Shown one piece after another: positions 22,848 to 35,258 of a stretch of 64,000 bases of DNA. Under the pieces are notes generated by a model, which did not search any database, had not been told where the DNA came from, and worked only from the letters and a program-made list of their open reading frames with translations. Position numbers and translations under genes: made by a program. Location: assembly GCA_036674765.1 (NCBI GenBank), contig JARVKI010000006.1, positions 434,001-498,000 on the forward strand, given 5' to 3'. The stretch's first letter is position 1, and each line of letters starts with the position of its first letter. This DNA is from Seiridium cupressi (taxonomy: Eukaryota; Ascomycota; Sordariomycetes; Amphisphaeriales; Sporocadaceae).

Positions 22848-24916
22848 TAGTCTCTCGGGCCTTGCCAGGCTTGGAAGTCTAGACACTCGTTTCTTGGTGG
22901 AAACTACTGTCGGTCGGCCTTAGCTGCATCCCTCAGGATACCGACGGCTTGGTTATGTGGGTTCGAAGGGTCTGCAGCTGGAAGAGAACGTATCCAATGG
23001 AGTTTTCAACTAGAAAAACACCGTCTCGATCGTGTCTAAAATGGGATACCGACCACAAAAGGAATCCCGCTAGGCTGCATTCTGCAGGACACAGGCGGCC
23101 TGGCGGCTTATTAGTCCTTCCCGTGGCGTGGTTGACAATGCCTCAACGAGCATATCCCAAATCCTACTGGACATCCTAGTCTGTCTTTGCGGCCTTGACC
23201 TTGCGACGATCGCTGAATTCTACTGTCAGTTTCTGGTGTTACGACAGAACGACAAAGGATTAACTGGTAGTCTCTGATGAAATAATCGAGGGCTCATCTC
23301 CGATTATCTCTGAGGCCCGAAGAGTCGAGAACGGGCTGTACCGGGCATAACGGCGGGCACTTTGTGGATGCTAAGCTTCAGTAGAGGCAGACGGGTGTGG
23401 CCACCTACCTAAGGCGCTTGGGCTTGATCGTAGATTTACGGACGGGTACAACCTCCTTTCGCCTACACCACTGAGCGCGTGCACACATACTTGCCTCTGA
23501 TTGGTCAACTGCTAGTTCTGTAAACGACGGCAGTACTTCGTTGAGATTTGTAAAATTCTAGACTACCTCTTTTTTTTCTTCACCAAACACAAGACTATTG
23601 ATCACAACCCGAAGCTAGGGTGTGGTATCACAAGAAGTTGCCAAGTCGAATTATGCGCATACCCGGCTTGGAAAATGCTTGTCTGAACGCCTCTACTTCA
23701 TGCTCGCTAGAACCTAGATTATGATCACGCGACCAATCTTGGACTTTATATGATATATCTCAGTATGTGGCTAACAACGAGCTTGCCCAATGCAACAAAG
23801 CTTATTCTGTGACTGGTAGGTTCCTTGCAGATTTGCCGTTCGTTTGACTTCGAACCGGACTGGGCTGTTTCGAAAACTCTTGATCCTCGGTGACGCTTAC
23901 GGAATCCCAGCCCAGAGGTTGGAGCAGGGGTGAAGAGCACTAAATTGGTCGCCGGGGTATTCTAACCCAAAAGAGCTTGGCTCAGTATGAGGCTCCAGGA
24001 CGAATGAAGAGCTTAATTCGAGTCCACGTTTTCAAATTGTATCCTCTGATTGGTCAGATGAGTATATTGACTTACGTCGGGCTTTAGCAGGAGACGTCCT
24101 CACCAACACGTTCTACATGACCCGACGTGCCTCGCGCAGGTCCTGAACCCATCTGTTTGGGTCGTGACTTGGGAGTAAGAATTTCAGTCCTTGGTACCAA
24201 CGTTCACCCACGCGGTCAGCCTACGAGACGGGTTCGCAATATTGAATAAACAAACTTTGGACGATGAAGGTGTAACATGCGAGACATCTGTACCGGAAAT
24301 GAGCAATACAGAGCTTCCCAGTCAAGATGTGGCTTGCATATTGTGAAATCAGGCTTTCTGCCAGTGTCGCCTAGTACCCAGAGAGGAAGTTTTGATAACA
24401 TCCAATGAGCCACCGAACACGGATATGGTGACCGATCGGTGGAGACTCGACGAGCATCGCGTCGAGCCCTTATGGATGCACGCGCGGCGCCGATTCGTAG
24501 ATCAGGCCCTGACGCTTTTAATTCAGGGTGCTCAAGGAACTACCAATTGGAACGGCCGTTCTTCACTAAATAGTAGTTCCACTTGATATGGGAGGGTGGG
24601 CCGATTCAATGCATACGCCGCTGGCCGTTCGGCTGGAGCTTCTAGAAAACGGACAGCTGGGATTGATGTACCCTGCCGCCAGGCAAATGGAACCCATTTT
24701 CTAACGCCTTAAAGAGGACGTTTCCCGCTCGATTGGGAGCAAACCCTCTGTTCGTTGTGCACGGCTCTTCCATCTTGGCAACAGGGTACTCACCTGCGAC
24801 CTGACTCTTATACGTTCTTTCTCAGCTTGGCGTCTTGAAGCCAAGGCCGTTGACCGTTCGTGGAGACATATTCTTCGACGCCGCAGTCAGCACAAGTCAC
24901 CGCCAACCGAACAACT
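22848..24916. other. Intergenic between HGH1 and the phosphate transporter
   Basis: About 2 kb with only short scattered frames. I see no tRNA, repeat or conserved coding motif. I looked for the Pho4/NUC-1 core CACGTG upstream of the transporter and did not find it. Confidence 0.4.
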
Positions 24917-26813
24917 ATGTCGTCGGAAGAAACCCGCAAAGCGCCCGTCGCTAAGACGTCTGGAGGCAATGCTGCTTACCACAACTTCCACAATGACTTC
25001 GTCCACGTCCAGGATCCCAACGAACGTCGCCGACTTGCCCTCGCGGAGATCGACAAGGCTCCGTTCGGCTGGTATCATGTCCGGTATGATATTCAGAGAC
25101 ATCTTGAGCTCGAAGTTGGCACAACTAACATATTCTCGCAGTGCCATCGTTGTTGCTGGTGTCGGTTTCTTCACCGACTCCTACGATATCTTCGCCGTCT
25201 CTCTGTTGACTACCATGCTGGGTATAGTCTATTTCCCAAGCGCTGGAGCTCTCCCGACTTCATCCGACAGTGCTATCAAGCTCTCGACTTCGGCTGGTAC
25301 TGTCGTTGGTCAGCTGCTCTTCGGTTACCTCGCAGACAGATTTGGTCGCAAGAAGATGTATGGTATTGAGCTGATTATCATCATATTTGCAACCTTCGGC
25401 CAGGCCCTCAGCTCCAGCTCCCCATCCGTTGACATCGTCGGCCTCATCATCTTCTGGCGCGTGCTCATGGGTGTGGGTATCGGTGGTGACTACCCATTGT
25501 CGAGCATCATTACCTCCGAGTTTGCCACTACCAAGTGGCGCGGCGCTATGATGGCTTCTGTATTTGCAATGCAGGGTATTGGCCAGCTCGTCTGTGCCTT
25601 GATCATGCTGTTTGTCACCCTGGGCTTCAAGGAGGCGCTCCTGCAGTCCACGAGCGTTACAACCTGCAATGGTTACTGTGCGGTTGCCGTGGACAAGATG
25701 TGGAGAACTCTCATCGGTTTTGGTGCTGTTCCTGCCTGCATCGCACTGTACTACCGTCTTACCATCCCCGAGACTCCTGTAAGTCCCCAGCCCACCAGAT
25801 GTTCTTGGATGATCGACACTAACCTACTACTAGCGATACACCTTCGATGTCAGCCGCGATGTCGAGAAGGCTGCCGATGATGTCAAGGCCTACATGTCTG
25901 GCAAGCACGAAGGCCATCCCGATGAGGTCGCCCGTATCGAGGCTCGTACCGCCGCTCAGTCGCAGATGCAGATTCCCCAGGCCAGCTGGAGCGACTTCTT
26001 CCGCCACTACTCCATCCCCAAGAATGGCCTTCTGCTGCTGGGAACTGCCGGATCGTGGTTCATGCTGGATGTTGCTTGTAGGTTTCCTTTGATACTATCC
26101 CATCGTCTCAGCTTCAAAGGCTTACACACTGTCCAGACTACGGTCTTTCGCTTAACAATGCCACAATTCTTGGCGTTATCGGTTACTCTACCAAGAATGT
26201 CACAAGCACATACCAGTATCTCTACAACACGGCCGTCGGTAACCTGATTATCGTGTTAGCTGGTGCTGTGCCTGGCTACTGGGTGTCCGTCGCCACGATC
26301 GATACCCTTGGCCGCAAGACAATCCAGTTCATGGGCTTTATCATTCTGACGATTCTGTTCTGCGTGATGGGCTTTGCGTACAACTACATTCTTGCGCATT
26401 CGCAGAACGGACTTCTGGCAATCTACGTCTTGGCGCAGTTCTTCTTCAACTTTGGACCCAACACCACTACCTTCATTGTGCCTGGTGAGGTCTTCCCGAC
26501 CCGTTACCGTTCCACATCGCACGGTATCTCCGCCGCATCTGGCAAGATCGGCAGTATCATTGGTCAGGGTGCCATTGCTACTCTGAGAACCAGGGGCGCC
26601 ACAACCTCAGGGAACACGGCTCCATGGATGGATCACGTTCTGGAGATTTACGCCTTGTTCATGTTGCTTGGCGTCGGCACAACATGCTTCATCCCCGAGA
26701 CGAAGCGCAAGACTCTGGAGGAGCTTTGTGGTGAGGACCAGCCTGCCCCCAGCTCGCTGCACTCGGATGGGACTGGTAGCGGAGTTTTAGAGACGAAGCC
26801 TGAGGCTATCTAA
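24917..26813 (+). CDS. PHO84-type high-affinity phosphate:H+ symporter (MFS)
   Basis: Model: 24917-25083, 25142-25778, 25834-26077, 26137-26813; 574 aa, introns of 58, 55 and 59 nt. A plasma-membrane transporter importing inorganic phosphate with protons. Seen: cytosolic N-terminus, then AGVGFFTDSYDIFAVSLL as the first membrane segment, the MFS loop motif GYLADRFGRKKMYG, and the phosphate-transporter signature GGDYPLSSIITSEF. A central cytosolic loop is followed by the second six-helix bundle, with FFFNFGPNTTTFIVPGEVFPTRYRS cut by my limit into FGPNTTTFIVPGEVFPTRYR, and PETKRKTLEEL at the end. Length and order match fungal Pho84/PHO-5-like proteins. An earlier ATG at 24860 is in frame but gives a less conserved N-terminus, so I start at 24917. 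Confidence 0.92.
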
Positions 26814-27142
26814 ATTGGGATGTCTGATTTTCTCAGATTAGGTGGGCAGTAATGTGTACATGTAGGCAGAGGTAATGTTGTGGTATAGAGGACCTGCATT
26901 CATTTCGGCATCGGACTGATTTGATATACCCATTTTCTTTCACTAGACTCACTCAACAATACATTCAATTAGAAGAGCTCCATCCAGTCATGTGTAATTT
27001 TTATTTTTGATTGACTAAGAGGTGATGAATTATTTTACTTTTATTTTAGACTCCTGAAGCGTGTCCAGATATCATGCTCATAGATTCCAGTTCAAGTACC
27101 AATATTGTTAACCTGACCGTATACCACCCTTTACATGATGGG
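26814..27142. other. Convergent 3' region of the transporter and the DUF427 gene
   Basis: AT-rich, 329 bp, between two stop codons facing each other. Nothing else is seen. Confidence 0.5.
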
Positions 27143-27652
27143 CTACTCAGTTGTTATGTCTACTTTGGTCTGGTCTATGTCATCTTAGCAAGGCTCCTCG
27201 GAAGACAATAGAATGATGAGCACTCACAGAAGGCAACATATCCCTTGATATGGTTGGCCTTTTCCTTAGTTTCGGGGTAATACCAAGCCGCATTATCGAG
27301 ACTTTTGTCTACATGGCGTATATTAGTCAGTGACAAACCGTTTTCATATTTAGCAACCCAAAGGGTTCACAAGTGGCAGAAACTACCACGAACTGGACTG
27401 GAGAGACGAAGGAAGCCTTGCTCTGTGGTCCAACCAAGAGGACTGTACAAAACATTCCTTACCTCCGACCTTGATTGTATAATAATTAGCATCGCCCTTC
27501 CATGGGCAATGAGTACTGTGGTCCGTCTTGCTGAAGTACTCAGACTTGATGGCCGACGGCGGGAAATAAATGTTGTTCTCGACCACCTCATATGCTGTGG
27601 CGTCGGCTATAACAGTGCCGTCTACAGCGGCTTTGGCGTGGCCGGAAGGCAT
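27143..27652 (-). CDS. DUF427 domain small protein
   Basis: Model: complement of 27143-27174, 27228-27308 and 27463-27652; 100 aa, introns of 53 and 154 nt. Seen: VVENNIYFPPSAIKSEYF, THCPWKGDANYYTIKVG, then by splicing NAAWYYPETKEKANHIKGYV and AFYQTKVDITTE. This HCPWKG...W.Y pattern is the DUF427 fold, found widely in bacteria and fungi with no established biochemical role. The full domain is present and the length is typical of single-domain members. Upstream of it, 1.1 kb separates it from a divergent flavocytochrome b2-like gene; whether they share control is unknown. Confidence 0.82.
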
Positions 27653-28767
27653 GTTGAATCAAATGTGTGAAGTGGTCGGGATAGTGTTAAGGAACCTGGT
27701 ATTTTCGTATCTTGAATTCGATTTCAGAAGAGAAGAGATCTGTGGGTTAGGACGAGGGAACCGGTAGGAGATGTAGCGCCAGATGAGGTCCGTGATTGAT
27801 CTAGTAAGCAGCCATGTGTATCACACTGGGGAATTGCGGGGTCAAGCCGTAGATTCCGCCCGTTACCAATCATTTGGAATTGTCAAAAACTGTGTTTCGC
27901 ATGGTTTTGAGAAACTCTCTTCGAGCTGCATATAGTTAGCTCTTGGTTGCGGCTGTCAGCTGAAGTCGGACATGAATCCAAGTCAGTCGTTTCGTGGACC
28001 TGCTTCGGAATGTCTCATTGGCCAAGTAATCCTAGACCAGTGTCAAGGTTTGAGCTTCACTTATAGGCAAACTGGTCCACTGTATTATCCCAATACAACA
28101 CAAACGGTAGGCATAGAGGTGCCCTATTACAGTCTTGGAGTCCGAAGGGAAGCAAGACCATATGGATGCGAACTAGAGACTGTCTGGAACAGTTTATACT
28201 GTTGGCGGTTGACCGTAGCGGGGACGTTTCCACAATTCTCTTCGCTCTGGTAAACAAATTACTGTAACGAGAACGCAGTAACGAACCCATCCTTGCGCCA
28301 TCCATCCGCAGGACATTTCGAAAAGCCGATGGTAAAGCCGGGCTAGCTTAGCTGAGTACAGTCTGCGACAGTATTGGCACAGTGCGCTCAGACCCGTGGC
28401 CAATACAAAGCCACAGTATAGAAATGCCAAAGCCATGATTCATCGACAGTCCCACCAAACCGCCATCCTTCCTACCGAGATCCCGAAGCATCTCCACTAA
28501 ACCCCAAACTTCCCCCACACTGTGAGCGGTGATCGGCCATTTGCTGTGACGAAGAGCACAGAGGTCAAGAGATCTAGATGAGACCAAAAACTGCCGGTCG
28601 TAAATAGTTTCGGGAGTGGCCAATCTTGGTCAATGTATACCAGTCCGCTTGGATTTCCTCTTTGTTTTTTGCCGGTCTAAATCTTCCAGCACTCTGAGAT
28701 TTGTACCACTCGACACAATTGCAGAGAATTATTTGTCTGTCCCAGTTTCCCAGTAGCATCATTCAAA
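27653..28767. other. Divergent intergenic region between the DUF427 and flavocytochrome genes
   Basis: 1.1 kb holding both promoters. Only short frames are present. No motif strong enough to name was seen. Confidence 0.4.
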
Positions 28768-30477
28768 ATGGTGCTCTCCGGTGTTGAGGTGGCGAAGCAC
28801 AACGACGATAAGTCGTGCTGGGTGATCGTCCATGTATGAAAATGATCACTGAAGTAATGGGTATGCCTGTTCACTGACATGCGACGTAGGGTAAAGCTTA
28901 TGATGTTACCGAGTTCTTACCAGGTACGTTTGGCGGACAACAGCTCAAGAAGCGTCGCGTCGGCTAACAAATTGCTGCAGAGCATCCGGGTGGAATGAAA
29001 ATCATCTTAAAGTATGCTGTAAGTCATTATCATCCTGACAAGGTCTCTCCAGTTTGGCTGACTGAGTGTATCTCTAGGGGAAAGATGCAACCGAAGAATA
29101 CGAGCCGATTCACCCACCGGACACTTTGGACAAATACCTGGACAAGTCGAAACACTTGGGTCCCGTAGATCTGAGCACCGTCGCAAAGGTTGAGAAGAAG
29201 GATGATCCGGCAGAGGCAGAACGGCAGCAGCGCATCAACGACAAGCCGCAGCTAGCGCAGTGCTACAACCTTATGGACTTTGAATCCGTGGCCAAGAATA
29301 CTATGAAGAAGGGTGCTTGGGGTTATTACTCGAGTGCAGCAGATGATGAGATTGTTGGTGCCCCGTCTTTCTCGACACACTACGGCGACTAACATAACCC
29401 CAGACATTACGAGAGAACCACGAAGCTTTCCACAGGATATGGTTTAGACCAAAGGTTTTGGTTGATGTCAAGAAGGTCGACTTCTCGACAACCATGCTGG
29501 GCACCAAGGTTGATATTCCGCTATACGTGACAGCAACAGCACTGGGCAAGCTCGGACATCCTGAAGGCGAAGTGTTGCTCACAAAAGCTGCCAAAAAACA
29601 CAACGTTGTCCAAATGATCCCTACTCTAGCCTCATGTTCGTTTGACGAGATTATGGATGCGGCCGAGGGAGACCAGGTGCAGTGGATGCAGTTATACGTC
29701 AACTCGGATCGCAAAATCACACAGCGTATTATAGAGCACGCCGAGAAGCGTGGATGCAAGGGGCTCTTCATCACAGTCGATGCGCCTCAACTGGGCCGGA
29801 GAGAAAAAGACATGCGATCCAAATTTGAGGACCAAGGTACCAATGTTCAGTCGGGCCAGTCGACGGATAACTCCCAGGGCGCTGCCAGGGCAATCTCATC
29901 ATTCATCGATCCAAGCCTGTCTTGGAAGGATGTCGCGTGGTTCCAATCCATTACGAAGATGCCCATAATTCTCAAGGGTGTTCAGCGCGTAGAAGACGTG
30001 CTCAAGGCCATCGAGGTTGGCGTGCAGGGCGTCGTGCTGTCCAATCACGGAGGACGACAGCTGGACTTTGCTCGATCTGGCATCGAAGTCCTCGCAGAGA
30101 CGATGCCGGTTCTCCGGGAGCTGGGCCTGGAGAACAAGATTGAGATCTACGTCGATGGGGGTGTCCGCCGCGCGACGGACATCATCAAGGCGCTCTGCCT
30201 CGGCGCCAAAGGCGTCGGAATCGGACGGCCGTTCTTGTACGCCATGTCAGCATACGGCTTGGAGGGTATTGACCGTGCTATGCAACTGCTGAAGGACGAG
30301 ATGGAAATGAACATGCGTCTCATCGGGTGTACTAGTGTTGATCAGCTGAACCCGAGTCTGATTGACGTGCGGAATCTTGGTAGCCACGTCACACCAGTGC
30401 CGACGGACAGTCTAGGGCATACTGTCTATGATCCGCTTGTTACGCCGGCATTCAAGCTGCCAAAGGCGAAATTGTAG
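28768..30477 (+). CDS. Flavocytochrome b2-like FMN-dependent 2-hydroxyacid dehydrogenase
   Basis: Model: 28768-28833, 28890-28923, 28981-29018, 29078-29353, 29404-30477; 495 aa, introns of 56, 57, 59 and 50 nt. The N-terminal cytochrome b5 domain has heme ligands His35 (EHPGG) and His58 (PIHPPD), 23 residues apart as in yeast cytochrome b2. The FMN barrel follows, with PLYVTATALGKLGHPEGEV, LFITVDAPQLGRREKDMR, MPIILKGV (FMN lysine), VVLSNHGGRQLD (catalytic His) and YVDGGVRRATDIIKALCLGA. It resembles L-lactate:cytochrome c oxidoreductase, but the heme domain begins almost at residue 1, leaving no room for the two-part signal that sends yeast Cyb2 to the intermembrane space. A cytosolic enzyme, or one for another 2-hydroxyacid (for example mandelate), is possible. 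The intron 4 donor is GTTGGT, an unusual form. Confidence 0.9.
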
Positions 30478-31569
30478 ACAATCATGAGAGGAAAAGGGCA
30501 TATATGTAGATAAAGGCATATTGTATTCGATAGCTGCAGCATGTACGCAATTTGTATTTGTTCTTTCCAAGATGAATCACTCATTCCAGGCTTGCAGAAG
30601 GAGTCAATATCACAGTTTCCAAGATATGCCTTGTACGGCCGGCAATGGAGAGACAGAGAACGTTTGAGTAGCAATAAAACGGTTCGAGGTACTTGGAGAG
30701 AATCGTCACATGGGACGTAAAACTCGAGATCGAATGCTGCCGCACAGTATCCGAAGTTGTCTTGATAGTCTCATCCGAAAAACCAGTCGTAAATTAACAA
30801 CAGGAAAGATGTTAGGCACAGGTCCGTGCCTTCCCGCACTCACAAAGGCTCTTGAATTCACTTTTGGCTACCTACCTAGGTACCTAGTCAAGGCATCCAT
30901 CGAGCCGAAGGCAATGCAGATAGTCTGAAGTTGCGGCTGCATGGTCTGTGCGCTAGGCTGTCACAGTTGCGCCCCAGCGACCAACTACGACGCCGAGCAG
31001 ATTTCCAGTCAGGTCGGCGGCGCTTTTCTGCTTCATCTGACGCAAAATTTCATCCCACTCAAATTTTCACTTCCTCAACCTTCGCGGATGCGCTGCCTGT
31101 GATCGACGCGTATTTCGTCACTCGCCGCGTCCGTCCCATCCTCCATCATCACGTCTCATCGTCGCGCCCGCTGCTCTTTCCAGGCAATCGCGGGGTGGTC
31201 CTAAGGCTTAAAAGGCTAAGGCATCACCAAAGGTCCCACTATCCGATCCCGTCAGTGAACCCATTTAACTCCCCTGCGCCCAAGCGCGTCATTCCTGACC
31301 ACGATCATCTGTCTGTGTTCCAGCCCACCAACACCCAACCAGCTACAGCTCCAGCCTCAGCTTTACTAGCGCAACACATATCACCTACCCTTCTCATCAC
31401 GCGAACATCCCGCCTCCCAGCGCCATCGGTAACTTGACACTGACATTCTTGCGAGATAGCGCCTCCAGGATCTACCAAGCTGTCAGGCACTGCCGGTGCC
31501 CCTGGTGCCTCGAACCGCCGACAACGACGACGACGATCTGCGCCTCTCGGAGGATCCGAATACAACGAG
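30478..31569. other. Intergenic upstream of cullin-1
   Basis: 1.1 kb presumably holding the cullin promoter and a long 5' leader rich in CCC/CAC stretches. A plus-strand frame at 30931-31437 has no motif and looks like composition. Confidence 0.4.
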
Positions 31570-34178
31570 ATGGCTGCCATCGCAGCCCGACAGCAGGTGG
31601 TCATGCCACCTGCTCCCAATAAGGAAGATATTGGTGCAACGTACGCTCTGCTACCCCCCGACCGCTTTCTGCTGGAAACCTGACTGACCGAGTCCAGATG
31701 GACATATCTTCAGGCCGGTATCTCTAGGATCATGGTCAATCTGCAAGATGGAATGGATCTTGCAACGGTACGCTTCCTTTCCTGCTTACCGCCGGATATG
31801 TTGTTGAACAATCTGCTAACGTTGCCATAGTACATGGGTATCTACACGTGAGCGATCCCGCTGTGAATTGCAGTCCGACTGGTATGCTGATCTTCTCCTA
31901 GTGCCGTGCACAACTTCTGTACTAGTCAAAAGGCCATTGGAATGAGTTCGCCCGGCAGTGGCAGCCAAGCTCATAGAGGAGGTAATAATTCTTTGCACTA
32001 CCCTTTTCAGTATTGACACCGCTAACACCTATCTCATCAGCGCACTTACTGGGCGAGGACCTGTACAAGAAGCTCATCGAGTATCTTAACAACCATTTAG
32101 AAGAGCTCTACGAGCAGTCGAAAGCACACACCGACGAAGCATTATTGACCTTCTACATCAAAGAATGGGGCAGATACACAACCGCTGCCAAGTACATCCA
32201 CCACCTGTTCAGATATTTGAACCGCCACTGGGTTAAGCGCGAGATGGACGAAGGCAAGAAGGACACATACGACGTCTATACACTGCATCTGGTTCAATGG
32301 CGTACTCAGCTGTTCCAAAAGGTCTCGGCCAAGGTGATGGAGGCTGTACTGAAGCTTGTGGCGAAGCAGAGAAACGGCGAGACCATTGAGCATGGTCAGA
32401 TCAAGTCGGTTGTCGATTCCTTCGTGTCGCTGGGTCTGGACGAGCACGATTCCTCCAAGTCGACCCTGGATGTTTATAGGTTCCACTTCGAGAAGCCTTT
32501 CCTTGATGCGACCAGAGAATTCTACGAGGCCGAGTCGAAGCAGTTCATCGCCGAGAACAGTGTGGTCGAATATATGAAGAAGGCTGAGACTCGATTGAAC
32601 GAGGAAGAAGAGCGTGTTCGCATGTACTTGCACAACGACATAGCCATCCCGTTGCGCAAGTCCTGCAACGGTGCGCTCATTGCCGACCACCAGACCATCC
32701 TTAGAGATGAGTTTCAAGTTTTACTGGACAATGACAGAGAAGATGACATGGCGCGCATGTTCAACTTGCTGAACAGGATCGCGGACGGCCTGGAACCTTT
32801 GCGGCAGAAATTCGAGGCTCATGTGCGGAACGCGGGTCTCGCCGCAGTTGCCAAGGTGGCGTCGGATGCTGACAAGCTTGAGCCCAAGGTCTACGTTGAT
32901 GCGCTGCTCACCGTCCACACACAATACCAAGGCCTGGTCAAGCGAGCCTTTAATGACGAGCCTGAATTCACCAGATCCTTGGACAATGCCTGCAGGGAGT
33001 TTGTGAACCGCAACGACATCTGCAAAGCCGGCTCCAACAAGTCTCCTGAGCTTCTTGCCAAATACACGGACGTTTTGTTGAAGAAGAGCGCTACAGGGGT
33101 TGAGGAGACGGAACTGGATGCCACGCTCACTCAAATTATGACTGTCTTCAAGTATATCGAAGACAAGGATGTCTTCCAGAAATTCTACTCACGAATGCTG
33201 GCTCGACGCCTGGTACATAGCAACTCATCCTCTGACGATGCAGAGACTAGCATGATCAGCAAGTTGAAGGAAGCGTGCGGTTTCGAATACACCAACAAGC
33301 TCCAGCGCATGTTCCAAGACATGCAGATCTCGAAAGATCTCAACAACGGCTACAAGGACCATGTCAAGGACGACCCGGCCGTGTCGAAACCGCTCGACTC
33401 GACCTATTCTATCCTTGGAACAAGCTTTTGGCCTTTGACACCGCCTAACACGCAGTTCAACCCGCCTGCTGAGATCCAAGCCGACCTTGATAGATTTGGC
33501 CAATACTACAAGCAGAAGCACGATGGGCGTAAGCTCACTTGGTTGTGGCAATTATGCAAGGGTGAGGTTCGCACCGGGTACTGCAAAAGCTCGAAAACGC
33601 CGTTCACCTTTCAAGTCAGCGTCTATCAGATGGCCATTCTTCTCATGTTTAACGAGAAGGATGCCCATGCATACGAAGATATCGCTTCCATCACTGCGCT
33701 CACTCCAGAGACACTGGATGGTGCTATTGGCATTTTGTGCAAGGCAAAAGTCCTTAACATGAAACCTGAAGGCTCTAAACCTGGCCCTGGCCATACTTTC
33801 CACCTCAACTACGACTTCAAGAGCAAGAAGATCCGAGTGAATCTCAACGTCGGTACCAGGACGGAGCAGAAGCAGGAGGAGGTCGAGACCAATAAGACGA
33901 TCGAGGAGGACCGCAAGCTCGTCTTGCAGGTAAGATTGACCCTTTCGTCTCGCGTTTTCCCATGTCTGTGTTGCTAACGAAAAGTCCAGTCCGCTATCGT
34001 CCGTATCATGAAGGCCCGTAAGCAGATGAAGCACGCCCAACTGGTCAGTGAGACAATCTCCCAGATTAAGGGACGCTTTGCTCCCAAGGTAGCGGACATC
34101 AAGAAGTGCATCGAGATCCTGCTTGACAAGGAATACCTCGAACGCCTGGAAGGTGACGATCTGGGCTATCTTGCATAA
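31570..34178 (+). CDS. culA: Cullin-1 (Cdc53/CulA), SCF ubiquitin ligase scaffold
   Basis: Model: 31570-31640, 31698-31767, 31831-31847, 31902-31981, 32041-33929, 33990-34178; 771 aa. Five introns of 54-63 nt; exon 3 is only 17 nt. Cullin-1 holds Skp1/F-box adaptors at its N-terminus and the RING protein Rbx1 at its C-terminus. Seen: TWTYLQAGISRIMVNLQDGM and YTAVHNFCTS (cullin repeat 1), a long helical central region, the cullin-homology block with KDVFQKFYSRMLARRLVHS and KLKEACGFEYTNKLQRMFQD, and the C-terminal winged helix SAIVRIMKARKQMKHAQL, whose first lysine after IVRIM (codon 34011-34013) is the expected neddylation site. It ends in YLA as in most cullins. The four short 5' exons are forced by frame and by clear CTAAC/AG signals. 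Confidence 0.95.
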
Positions 34179-35258
34179 GGTGGTCATAAGCTACACACAG
34201 TATCGCTGCCACTGTGGACAGCCTGTACGATCAGACGATTTACCCCCTTTGGTCTGGTAAACACCAAAAGAAACATCCTGTCATTGCCGGGGATTACCAA
34301 TAATGCATACCGTCCTCAGCCCAGGACAGGAAATGGTTTCGGCAGCCAGGGAAGAATGGTTCAAGTCGAGCAAAGGGGACCACGAACATAGATTTCATGC
34401 ATCTTTACACGCTCGGATTGGTGCAGGCGCGGCCTCCGTTTGTGAGACCGCTAAACTATAGGGTGACATGGCTGGTTATCATCAAGGTATGGAAAGCAAG
34501 CGGGTGGCAAAAGGGCCATACTGGTGATTTGTCTGGTGGCGGCTGTCAGTTTGCAGCAGATACACATAAAACGTCCGTCTGCCAGTGATAGTGGCTAGCT
34601 TGTTCTTCCCGAAACAGCTCAATTTGAGCACATTGGCTAGCACTGACGAAGCTAAGTGATGCTCCATAGAGGCCATCTGGCGTCTTGCTACCGTGGCCGA
34701 TCAATGAGTGTGATAAATAATCAATTGCATAAAGAATGACATGAAATTCGCCTACCAAACACGTCAATGAAAAGCCGTGATATCAGAACACAAATTGTAA
34801 TCAAATTCTTCAGTGTTCGCCGGTTGATGATGCCAGGTAGCTGCTGGTCTGTTCCGTCTATCCAGCGTGTTTAATTTGTGAGGACCAGACGACCTTTTCG
34901 ATTGCTTCATTGCCGCAGGGCAAGGCAAAGCATCGTTGGAATGCCCCTTACTTTACCACTGGCTGGAACCTAAGAACGCCAATGATTGGGACAGGAAGCT
35001 GCAACTTGTTGGAATGTTTGCTCAGGAAGAAACTAAAATTCAGGTCAGAACAGTGCGGCAAGATTGGTCTGAACCATGCGTGGAAACTGCAACCCGCAGC
35101 GTCATCAGACGTGAGGTCAGATCTCCCCAGAGTATCACATCATCTCACAATCCAGACACAACATAGTCGCCCAACGCATTCAAGATATTGGTATATTTTC
35201 CATCCAGGTCTTTTCTCTAATAGTCATTCGACTACCTGTGTTATACGCTGCTATCAGC
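34179..35258. other. Intergenic after cullin-1
   Basis: 1.1 kb without recognisable features. A frame at 34910-35359 uses a non-ATG start and has no motif. Confidence 0.4.

Noticed and set aside
32142..34187. Long minus-strand frames of up to 211 codons
   Set aside because: Lie exactly over the cullin coding sequence; shadows of a codon-biased gene.
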